From: an uncultured Acidobacteriia bacterium
Lineage (GTDB): Bacteria > Acidobacteriota > Terriglobia > Bryobacterales > Bryobacteraceae
Direction: 5' to 3'
Assembly: GCA_903923395.1 (NCBI GenBank)
Contig: CAIXXM010000022.1
Location: 1-32,728 of the forward strand
DNA: 32,728 bases
Under the pieces are notes generated by a model, which saw only the letters and a program-made list of their open reading frames with translations, had not been told where the DNA came from and made no database searches. Each line of letters begins with the position of its first letter. Position 1 is the first letter of the stretch. The position numbers and the translations under genes are program-made. Positions 1 to 7,038 of this stretch are shown in pieces.

Positions 1-678
1 ACCGCCAAGCGCGTGACGATCGACAAGGACAACACCACCATCGTCGACGGTGCGGGTGACGCGACTGCCATCACGGGCCGCATCAAGCAGCTGCGTGCGC
101 AGATCGAAGAAACCACGTCCGACTATGACCGTGAAAAGCTGCAGGAACGTCTCGCGAAGCTCGCGGGCGGCGTTGCGGTGATCAAGGTCGGTGCGGCTAC
201 CGAAACCGAAATGAAGGAAAAGAAGGCCCGTGTGGAAGATGCTCTCCACGCGACCCGCGCAGCAGTCGAGGAAGGCATTGTTCCCGGCGGCGGTGTGGCT
301 CTTCTCCGTGCGGCCGCTGCTCTGGCCGACCTCAAGGTTTCCGAAGATGAACAGATCGGTGTGAACATCATCAAGCGTGCCTGCGAAGAGCCGGTCCGCC
401 AGATTGTGAACAACGCCGGTGTGGAAGGTGCAGTGATCATCGGCAAGATCCGTGAGAACTCCAACACCAACTTCGGCTACAACGCGCAGACGGAAGTCTT
501 CGAAGATCTGGTTGCCGCCGGTGTCATCGACCCCGCCAAGGTGACCCGCTCGGCCCTGCAGAATGCCGGCTCCATCGCCGGTCTCATGCTGACCACCGAA
601 GCGATGATCTGCGAAATTCCCGAAAAGAAGGCAGCTCCTGCTCCCGGTGGCCACGGCCCCGAAGGCATGGACTACTAA
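1..678 (+). CDS. groL: Chaperonin GroEL, C-terminal part (5' end outside window)
   Basis: This is the last 225 codons of the 60-kDa chaperonin, which folds cytosolic proteins in the ATP-driven GroEL-GroES cage. The frame is open from the first base, where [13 protein letters not shown] matches the GroEL apical/intermediate region, so the gene is cut by the window edge. Further landmarks are the stretch [16 protein letters not shown] near codon 60, the [11 protein letters not shown] segment and the [17 protein letters not shown]-terminal core, all diagnostic of group I chaperonins. The tail ends in [10 protein letters not shown], a shortened version of the usual Gly-Met-rich tail. A strong intrinsic terminator follows 27 bases after the stop, so the transcript ends here. 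Identification is secure; whether this is the only groL copy cannot be seen. Confidence 0.97.
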   Translation, partial: TAKRVTIDKDNTTIVDGAGDATAITGRIKQLRAQIEETTSDYDREKLQERLAKLAGGVAVIKVGAATETEMKEKKARVEDALHATRAAVEEGIVPGGGVALLRAAAALADLKVSEDEQIGVNIIKRACEEPVRQIVNNAGVEGAVIIGKIRENSNTNFGYNAQTEVFEDLVAAGVIDPAKVTRSALQNAGSIAGLMLTTEAMICEIPEKKAAPAPGGHGPEGMDY

Positions 679-704
679 GCTTCGGTCAGTTTCGAACAAA
701 AGAG

Positions 705-737
705 CCGTCCGGTCCTTCGGGGCCGGACGGTTTTTTG
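705..737 (+). terminator. Intrinsic terminator of groL
   Basis: The arm CCGTCCGG (705-712) pairs with CCGGACGG (723-730). The inner bases 713-715 and 720-722 extend the stem to 11 bp around a TTCG tetraloop closed by C-G. A run of six T follows at once. This is a textbook rho-independent terminator. Confidence 0.93.
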
Positions 738-765
738 TTTGTCCATAAAGGTATCTTAGGAGTAG

Positions 766-1977
766 ATGCCTGCCATTGTTTTGGTTCTCCTCCTGCTCGC
801 GGCAAGTCCACTGCCGGGCGCTCCCCAGAACCAGCCGGACGAGCGGCTTGCGGCGAGTTTTCTGGCCTTTTACAATCTCGATTACGACACTGCCATCGCC
901 GGTTTTGAAGCGGCTGCCGCTGCCGACCCGGGGAGTGCCGAACTCCAGAATCATGTCGCACAGGGGCTGCTCTACCGCGAACTTTACCGGAATGGGTCTC
1001 TCGAAACCCAACTGGTCTCAGGCAATAATTCTTTTCTGCGCCGGGCCAAAGTAGAACCGCAGCCGGACGTGGAGAAAAAGTTCTTCACGGCCATCGACCG
1101 CTCGCTGGCCATATCCCGCGCGAAGCTGGCCAGGAATTCCAAAGACACGGCTGCGATGCATGCTTCCGGTGTGGCGCACGGCCTGCGCGGGAACTATAAC
1201 TTCCTCGTCCGCAAAGCCTGGAAAGATGCACTCTCTGATGCCACGGAAGCCCGGAAAATCGATGCCCGCGTGCTGGAACTCGACCCCTCATTCATTGATG
1301 CCAAGATGATTCCCGGATTGCATGACTACATCGTTGGAAGCTTGAGTTGGACCTACCGTACACTCGGCTTTCTGGCGGGTTTCCATGGCGACAGGGCGCG
1401 CGGCCTGAAGACCATCGAGGAGGTTTACCACTCCGGGCGCACCAACCGTGTGGATGCGCAGATCCTGCTCTGCGTGCTCTACCGCCGGGAAGGCCATCCA
1501 AAACTCGCACTGCCGCTGCTGGAGGATCTGATCCGGCTGTACCCGCAGAATTACCTTTTCCGTTTTGAGCAGGCGCAAATGTATTCCTTGCTGGGTGAGC
1601 GTACGAAGGCCATCGGGGTGATGGATGAGCTGACGCAACTGAAACAGTCCGGCGTGCCGGGCTTTGATCGGGTTCCGTGGGAAAAAATTTGGTTTCAGAA
1701 GGGGAATTTCCTGTTCTGGTTCAATGATCTGGACCGTTCTCTCGAAAACTTGAAGAAGGTGACTGCCACGCCCCGGCAGGTCAAGGAACTCGATCTCAAT
1801 ACCGGTGTTCTGGCCTACATGCGGCAAGGCCAGATTTATGACCTGAAGAATCAGCACGAACTGGCCGTCAAACAGTACGAACTCGCCATCAACTTCGCGC
1901 CTGAGGCGGAAGCAGCACGGGAGTCGCGGCACTACATTTCCACCCCCTATGACCGCAACAGCAAGTGGCGTCCGTAG
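766..1977 (+). CDS. Secreted TPR-repeat protein of unknown function
   Basis: A 403-aa protein with an N-terminal signal peptide (hydrophobic VLVLLLLAASPLPGA, probable cleavage about residue 19-20) followed by alpha-helical repeats. Segments such as FLAFYNLDYDTAIAGFEAAAAADPGSAELQNHVA and the later GHPKLAL/ALPLLEDLIRLYPQN and QIYDLKNQHELAVKQYELAINFAPEA have the tetratricopeptide spacing. TPR proteins scaffold protein-protein contacts; no enzymatic motif is visible. It is probably periplasmic. ATG 766 is preceded by AGGAG at 758-762, which is close but usable. It is followed after 27 bases by the sugar isomerase, so it may head a three-gene operon running to the cation exporter. I do not recognise a specific family. 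Confidence 0.8.
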   Translation: MPAIVLVLLLLAASPLPGAPQNQPDERLAASFLAFYNLDYDTAIAGFEAAAAADPGSAELQNHVAQGLLYRELYRNGSLETQLVSGNNSFLRRAKVEPQPDVEKKFFTAIDRSLAISRAKLARNSKDTAAMHASGVAHGLRGNYNFLVRKAWKDALSDATEARKIDARVLELDPSFIDAKMIPGLHDYIVGSLSWTYRTLGFLAGFHGDRARGLKTIEEVYHSGRTNRVDAQILLCVLYRREGHPKLALPLLEDLIRLYPQNYLFRFEQAQMYSLLGERTKAIGVMDELTQLKQSGVPGFDRVPWEKIWFQKGNFLFWFNDLDRSLENLKKVTATPRQVKELDLNTGVLAYMRQGQIYDLKNQHELAVKQYELAINFAPEAEAARESRHYISTPYDRNSKWRP

Positions 1978-2004
1978 GTGTATGGTTACGATGAAAAGAC
2001 CACG

Positions 2005-2895
2005 ATGAAAATCTCACTGGGCAGTTGGGCGTTTTCATTCGGGTCTTACGCCCGCAAACCAGTCCCGTTCCAGGACATTGCTGTGCGGCTGGCGAAGGCG
2101 GGCTATGACGGCGTCGAGATCTCGGGCTTTGCGCCGCAGGTCACTCTGGAAGCCTATCCCACCGTTGCTTCGCGCAAGGAACTGGTCGATTTCATCTCCA
2201 GCCATGGCCTGGGCATTTCGGGCTTTGATCCTGATCTTTCCGCGGTGAATCCCGCCATGGAAGGGAACTCCGGCAAATATCTGGACCTGTTCCGCGAGAA
2301 CCTGGAACTCGCGGCCGATCTTGGTGCTCCGTCCATCCGGGTGGATAGCGGCGCGGCTCCCGGTTCCATTGAAGAGCCGCTCTGTGAGGCAGCTTTCCAC
2401 CGGGTCGCTTCGGTGTGGCGCGATTGTGCCGCCGTGGCGGAAGGAGCGGGCGTCCGCATGGTCTGGGAGTTTGAGCCGGGCTTTGTCTTCAACCGTCCGC
2501 ACGATGTGGTGCGTATGCATCAGGAGGTGCGCCACCCGAACTTTTCGATTCTGTTTGACACGTCGCACGCCTACATGTGCGGCGTGGTGGGCGCGCGGCA
2601 ACACAGCGGGGCTGATGTGGTGGAGGGCGGCATTACGGGCTTTCTGGATATGCTCCACGGCAGAATCGGAGCCGTCCATGTCATTGACAGCGACGGCACT
2701 TTGCACCATGACGAAACCAGCACGCACCGGCCATTCGGTGAAGGCCTGATCGACTTCCCAAAAGTCGCGCCGAAGCTTCTGACTCTGCCGGGCATTGACT
2801 GGTGGACCGTGGATCTTTGCTTCTGGCCCAATGCCTGGGAACAGATCGAACCCAGTTTGTCCTACCTGCGCGCACTGCTTCGCGACAGGAAATAG
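2005..2895 (+). CDS. Sugar phosphate isomerase/epimerase (xylose isomerase-like TIM barrel)
   Basis: A 296-aa cytosolic TIM-barrel protein of the AP endonuclease family 2 / xylose isomerase-like group, which isomerises or epimerises sugars and inositol-type substrates using a divalent metal. The barrel starts with MKISLGSWAFSFG and GYDGVEISGF. Probable metal ligands are Glu in VWEFEPG, Asp-His in LFDTSHAYM, the VHVIDSD strand with its following His residues, and the C-terminal HRPFGEGLIDF segment. The open frame reaches back to a GTG at 1978, directly after the preceding stop, but the ATG at 2005 begins the barrel's first strand and is the better start. The exact substrate cannot be read from sequence. 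The stop is 3 bases before the next gene, indicating co-transcription. Confidence 0.88.
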   Translation: MKISLGSWAFSFGSYARKPVPFQDIAVRLAKAGYDGVEISGFAPQVTLEAYPTVASRKELVDFISSHGLGISGFDPDLSAVNPAMEGNSGKYLDLFRENLELAADLGAPSIRVDSGAAPGSIEEPLCEAAFHRVASVWRDCAAVAEGAGVRMVWEFEPGFVFNRPHDVVRMHQEVRHPNFSILFDTSHAYMCGVVGARQHSGADVVEGGITGFLDMLHGRIGAVHVIDSDGTLHHDETSTHRPFGEGLIDFPKVAPKLLTLPGIDWWTVDLCFWPNAWEQIEPSLSYLRALLRDRK

Positions 2896-2898
2896 ATC

Positions 2899-3762
2899 AT
2901 GCGCCGCGCCCGTATGATTGCCATCGTCGGCATGGTTGTCAGCGGACTTCTGGCTGCGTTGAAACTGACCATTGGCTGGATGGCGCATTCGAATGCGCTG
3001 CGGGCCGATGGTTTCGAATCTGCCGCGGATGTGCTGGCCAGCGGACTGGTCTATGTCGGGCTGACGCTGGCGGAGATTCCCGCGGATGATGACCATCCCT
3101 ATGGGCACGGAAGAATCGAAACGCTGACCGGGCTCCTGCTGGGCTTTCTGTTGATGACAGCGGGCGGGCTCATCGCCTGGCATGGCGTGGTTGGCGCGTC
3201 TGATGTCCTGACCGCGCCCGAACCCTACGCGGTATGGCCGCTGGTGATTTCCATCCTCGTGAAATTCGCTCTGATGGCCGTGAAGTACCGCCAGGGAAAG
3301 AAACTCGGGAGTTCGTCGTTGAAGGCGGATGCGGCCAATGACGGGATCGACATGCTTTCCGGTGCTGTCGCCCTCGTCGCTCTTGGCCTGACCTTGCGGT
3401 ATCCGGACCGCTTTCTGCGGGCCGATCACTATGGGGCGTTCGCGGTCGGCCTGATCATTATGGTGACTTCGGTTCGTGTGATCCATGAAGCATCTCTGCA
3501 ATTGATGGACACCATGCCGGATGACGAATCGATGCACAGTATCCGGCGTGTTGCTCTCAGTGTTCCGAATGCAAAAGGTGTCGAAAAGTGCTTCGCACGC
3601 AAGACCGGACTCCGGTATCACGTCGATCTGCATCTTGAAGTCGACGGGAACATCACGGTTCACCAGTCGCATGAGATCGCACAGCAAGTCCGCATCAAGA
3701 TCCAGTCCGAACTGCCCTGGGTGGCCGATGTGCTGGTCCACGTAGAACCTTTCCCCGGCTGA
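2899..3762 (+). CDS. Cation diffusion facilitator (CDF) family metal exporter
   Basis: A 287-aa inner-membrane protein with about six transmembrane helices and a C-terminal cytosolic domain of about 80 residues, the usual CDF/YiiP-like architecture. These proteins export Zn, Fe, Mn, Co or Ni in exchange for protons. Family landmarks are ADGFESAADVLASG in TM2, the PADDDHPYGHGRIET loop, and SLKADAANDGIDMLSG in TM5. The cytosolic domain carries LRYHVDLHLEVDGNITVHQSHEIA, typical of the CDF dimerisation domain. The TM2 and TM5 sites have Glu and Asn-Asp where the best-known zinc exporters have His or Asp, so the metal is uncertain. ATG 2899 follows an AGGAA at 2888-2892. It ends 12 bases from a convergent gene with no obvious terminator between them. 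Confidence 0.92.
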   Translation: MRRARMIAIVGMVVSGLLAALKLTIGWMAHSNALRADGFESAADVLASGLVYVGLTLAEIPADDDHPYGHGRIETLTGLLLGFLLMTAGGLIAWHGVVGASDVLTAPEPYAVWPLVISILVKFALMAVKYRQGKKLGSSSLKADAANDGIDMLSGAVALVALGLTLRYPDRFLRADHYGAFAVGLIIMVTSVRVIHEASLQLMDTMPDDESMHSIRRVALSVPNAKGVEKCFARKTGLRYHVDLHLEVDGNITVHQSHEIAQQVRIKIQSELPWVADVLVHVEPFPG

Positions 3763-3774
3763 AGGCAGGTGCCC

Positions 3775-4968
3775 TTAGCGGCTGCGCTGCCCGCGGGCCG
3801 TGGCGGGCCGGGCAATTTCACGCGCGGCGATCGCGGCCTGCACCACGGGAACTTCGGTCTCCGGTCCGCTGAATTGGGTGAGCATGTGATTGGGCAGGCC
3901 CTCTGCTTCCCGCAGAAACGTGAGTTCCCCGGCTTCGCTGTTGAGTCCGACAGAGATCAAATCGCCGGCGCGAATTTGGCACGAGGCAATCAGGTTCGAA
4001 AGCGGATGCATCAGGTTTCGCTCCACGGTGCGGCGCAGATGGCGTGCTCCGTATTTCATATCCGTACCCTCGCTCAGCAGGAATTCCTTCGCCTGCCGGT
4101 TGAGCTTGAACACGAAGGGTACGGAGGTCGTCGCGCGCAGGATTCTCTGCTGCACCTGCCGCAGTTCCAAATCGAGAATACGCTGCAATTCTTCGTTGCC
4201 CAGCGGGCGGAAGACAATGGTCTTGTCGATCCGGTTGATGAACTCCGGGCTGAACTTGCGCCGCGCGGCTTCCACCGCAGCCCTGGTGATTCTGATCCGC
4301 ATCTCTTCATCCGAGGCCCGGTCCGCACCACGCGCTTCCAGCGGTTGGGTTGCAAAGCCGAGGTGTGGACGCAGAATTGCGCTGATCTCGCTGGCACCCA
4401 GATTACTGGTCATAAAAATCAGCGCGCGGGAGAAATCGACCTTCCGGTTATCTCCCAGCGTCAACACCGCTTTATCCAGAATTCCGAGCAGCAGGTTCCA
4501 GAGCGTGTCACTGGCTTTTTCCACCTCATCGAAGAGAACGCAACTGACCTTGACCCGGTCGGTATGGTACTGCCCCAAAGCCTCCTGGCTCAGCAGCGCA
4601 TGGGTCTCCCGGTGTCCCAGATAGCCGGGCGGTGAACCCACGAGCTTGGCGATTTCATGGCTGTGTTGAAACTCGGCACAGTCGATTTTTACCACCGCCT
4701 TGGGGGTGCCAAGCAGAGATTCCGCGAAGGCTTCCACGAGCCGCGTTTTTCCCGTTCCTGTCGGACCCAGGAAGAGAAAGTTTCCAATCGGCCTGCCCGG
4801 CGCACTCATCCCGGCCAGATGACTTTGGTAACTGTTTACGATCTGGTGGATCGCATCGTCCTGCCCGACGATCCGCTCTTTCAAATTCTTCCGCAGTCTT
4901 ACGGCTTCTTGCCCGGGCTTCCCGGGGTCGAGTTGTTGATGCACGCGAACCAAGCTCTTTCTCCTCAT
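3775..4968 (-). CDS. Stand-alone AAA+ ATPase, ClpA/ClpB D2-like
   Basis: A 397-aa single-module AAA+ protein resembling the second ATPase domain of ClpB/ClpA. Visible are ERIVGQDDAI near residue 31, Walker A GPTGTGKT (68-75), the pore loop GSPPGYLGHR (111-120), Walker B VLFDEVEKA (144-152), sensor 1 TSN (187-189), the arginine finger FINRID (244-249) and sensor 2 KYGARHLRR (307-314). It has neither a Clp N-domain nor a D1 domain, so it is about half the length of ClpB. It probably unfolds or remodels a protein partner in the cytosol. ATG 4968 has only AGG directly before it; an AGGAG lies just inside the frame, 7 bases before TTG 4953, so translation may begin at codon 6. It follows the short-chain dehydrogenase by 40 bases on the same strand. 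Confidence 0.9.
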   Translation of the reverse strand: MRRKSLVRVHQQLDPGKPGQEAVRLRKNLKERIVGQDDAIHQIVNSYQSHLAGMSAPGRPIGNFLFLGPTGTGKTRLVEAFAESLLGTPKAVVKIDCAEFQHSHEIAKLVGSPPGYLGHRETHALLSQEALGQYHTDRVKVSCVLFDEVEKASDTLWNLLLGILDKAVLTLGDNRKVDFSRALIFMTSNLGASEISAILRPHLGFATQPLEARGADRASDEEMRIRITRAAVEAARRKFSPEFINRIDKTIVFRPLGNEELQRILDLELRQVQQRILRATTSVPFVFKLNRQAKEFLLSEGTDMKYGARHLRRTVERNLMHPLSNLIASCQIRAGDLISVGLNSEAGELTFLREAEGLPNHMLTQFSGPETEVPVVQAAIAAREIARPATARGQRSR

Positions 4969-5008
4969 CCTTTAGCACCCGCAACCCCTGGCGGGCCTGG
5001 CCTTTGGC

Positions 5009-5752
5009 TTAGCCTTTGCCGGGGGGCATTGACGGTCTCACTTCCACACGGCTGATCAACGTCCGCGCCGGCATTTCCAACATCCACACGGCAGTCGCAG
5101 CAATATCGTCTGGCGAGATCTTCCAGCCTTCGTGACCGAACTCTTCGCGGCCGCCGAAGCCGGTATCCACACTGCCGGGCAGAATTGCCGAGACACGCAC
5201 CCCGTCAGATCTGTGATCGAGCATCATGGCTTCTCCGAAACCTTTTAGCCCGAACTTGGACGCGTTGTAGCCCGCGCCCCCAACGAATGCGTTCTTTCCC
5301 GCCAGCGAACCGATGTGGATCACGTCCCCACCGCCCCGCTGTTTGAATATCGGCAGAACGGCGTGCGAGCAATAGTAGGGGGCCGAAAGATTCAACGCGA
5401 TCATGCGGTCCCAGTCCTCGGGAGGGAGATCCGCCGTCTTGCCGAAGATGCCGAGTCCTGCATTGTTGATGAGAATGTCAATGCCTCCAAAGTGCCCGGC
5501 GACCTTCGCAACCAATTGTTCCGCCTCCTCCCGCCGCGAAATATCCGCGGCTGCGCCAAAGACATTGCCGAAAGGCCGGAGCGCCTCCACCGCGGTTGCG
5601 ACGGATTCCGCTGTCCGGCCATTGATCGCCACGGGGGCTCCCTTCCGCAACAGCGCGCGGGCGATGGAAAATCCTATGCCCCGCGTGGCTCCGGTCACCA
5701 GGGCAATCCTGCCCGCGATCTGTTTGTAGGAATCCGTTCCGATTTCAGTCAT
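5009..5752 (-). CDS. Short-chain dehydrogenase/reductase (SDR)
   Basis: A 247-aa classical SDR, an NAD(P)-dependent oxidoreductase acting on hydroxyl or keto groups. It shows the Rossmann glycine motif TGATRGIG (20-27), NNAG (96-99), the active-site Asn in LNLSAPY (about 121), catalytic Ser149 in HIGSLAG, and Tyr162/Lys166 in YNASK. The PGSVDTGF segment after the substrate loop is also typical. An Arg (NGRT) after the second beta strand hints at NADP preference. The start is ATG 5752, 44 bases from a divergently transcribed gene, so that short gap must hold both promoters. It probably shares a transcript with the AAA+ gene downstream. The substrate is unknown. Confidence 0.92.
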   Translation of the reverse strand: MTEIGTDSYKQIAGRIALVTGATRGIGFSIARALLRKGAPVAINGRTAESVATAVEALRPFGNVFGAAADISRREEAEQLVAKVAGHFGGIDILINNAGLGIFGKTADLPPEDWDRMIALNLSAPYYCSHAVLPIFKQRGGGDVIHIGSLAGKNAFVGGAGYNASKFGLKGFGEAMMLDHRSDGVRVSAILPGSVDTGFGGREEFGHEGWKISPDDIAATAVWMLEMPARTLISRVEVRPSMPPGKG

Positions 5753-5796
5753 CTCTTCCTCTTCCTGCCTCGACAGGTTACAGCACGTGGCATACC

Positions 5797-7038
5797 ATGA
5801 AAACAGACATGCAGCCCGGCCCCCCGACTCTGTGGCGAGACATCGCCGCCAAACACCACGCTGCGTTTCTCGATGAGATGCAGGGCTTTCTCGATGCAGC
5901 CCTCGCTGATGCAGTTGCCACCACCACCGCTGCCATGCGGGCGGAGGCAGATCAAATGCTCGCGGCAGTCCGCGCCGAAGCTGAGGCGGCCCGTCTCGCC
6001 TCGGAAAACGCGCTCATCGAACAGCAGGAAACGCAGGAGAGACAGCGCAAAGAACAGGAAATGCAGCGCAAGGACGAGGTCGACCGGCTTCGCGCTGAAG
6101 CGCAGGCCTCCCTGGCCGAAGTCCGCACCGCCTTTGATCGCTCCAGGGAAAGTGAGATTGAGAAAACCCGCAAGGCAACCGGACAGTCTCTGGCGGAACA
6201 GTGGAATCAAACGCTGCGCCTTCTCCGCCAGTCTCAATCGTCGGAAGCCGCCGTGCAGATTCTGGCGGATGCAGCCGGCCGCCATGCCGATCGAATTGCC
6301 GTGCTGGTCTTTGAAGGAACGGAGGCACGCACTGCCGCCTCGCGCAATGTGGAACAGCCCGCCGCCTTCCCGGTGGCCGAAGCTCCCGCCGTTCAGTCCG
6401 TCATTGAAACCCGTGACCCTGTGGTGACGCTGGCTTCGGAGACGGAACTCTCCGCTCCCCTGCACAAAATGCTGCAGCCTGTGATTGGGGAACGCGCATA
6501 TCTGTTTCCCGTGCGGGGACAGCAGGCCGTGGTTGCGGTGCTTGCCGCACAGGGCAAAGTCGCTGCCGCGCCGCTTGAGTTTCTCTGTGAAGCCGCCGGG
6601 TTCCAGTTTGATGTTCTTTCCGGTGGCGGCGTAGTGCCCGAACCTGCTCCTGAACCGGAAGAGCCGCCCGTCTCCACCGCCAATCTCATTCAGATCTCGG
6701 GCGTTAAGCCCGCACCTCCGGCACCAGCCCCGTCCAGACAATGGAACGAACTTGATCCCGCCGAACGTCAGCTCCATTTGCAGGCGCAACGCTTCTCGCG
6801 GGTGCAGGCTGCGCAACTGCGCTTGTACAAGGGCAGCGCGGTGCAGGCCGGTATTTTGAACCGGCGGCTTTATCTGGAATTGAAGAGCGAGATCGATGAG
6901 GCACGCAAGCAGTTCCTGCAGCGCTTCCTTTCGGCCTCACCCAACATGGTGGATTATCTGCATCTGGAAATTCTGCGGAGTCTTGCCAATGACGATGACA
7001 GCCTTCTGGGGGATGATTATCCGGGTCCGATGGTTTAA
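5797..7038 (+). CDS. Coiled-coil protein with GAF-like middle region, unknown function
   Basis: A 413-aa soluble protein with three zones. Residues about 25-135 form an Ala/Glu/Gln-rich coiled coil (for example RQRKEQEMQRKDEVDRLRAE). Residues about 140-275 look GAF-like (RIAVLVFEG, ERAYLFPVRG, AVVAVLAA). After a Pro/Glu linker, residues about 320-400 are a conserved-looking helical module (LQAQRFSRVQAAQLRLY, then NRRLYLELKSEIDEARKQF). I associate this C-terminal module with acidobacterial proteins of unknown role; that is recollection, not a search. No Shine-Dalgarno is obvious at ATG 5797, and ATG 5809 is an alternative start. Its end overlaps the start of the lytic transglycosylase by 26 bases, which suggests translational coupling. 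Confidence 0.75.
   Translation: MKTDMQPGPPTLWRDIAAKHHAAFLDEMQGFLDAALADAVATTTAAMRAEADQMLAAVRAEAEAARLASENALIEQQETQERQRKEQEMQRKDEVDRLRAEAQASLAEVRTAFDRSRESEIEKTRKATGQSLAEQWNQTLRLLRQSQSSEAAVQILADAAGRHADRIAVLVFEGTEARTAASRNVEQPAAFPVAEAPAVQSVIETRDPVVTLASETELSAPLHKMLQPVIGERAYLFPVRGQQAVVAVLAAQGKVAAAPLEFLCEAAGFQFDVLSGGGVVPEPAPEPEEPPVSTANLIQISGVKPAPPAPAPSRQWNELDPAERQLHLQAQRFSRVQAAQLRLYKGSAVQAGILNRRLYLELKSEIDEARKQFLQRFLSASPNMVDYLHLEILRSLANDDDSLLGDDYPGPMV

Noticed and set aside
2035-3741. A 568-codon open frame on the minus strand
   Set aside because: It lies opposite the sugar isomerase and CDF genes, lacks any recognisable domain and spans both genes and their junction, so it is a GC-driven shadow.
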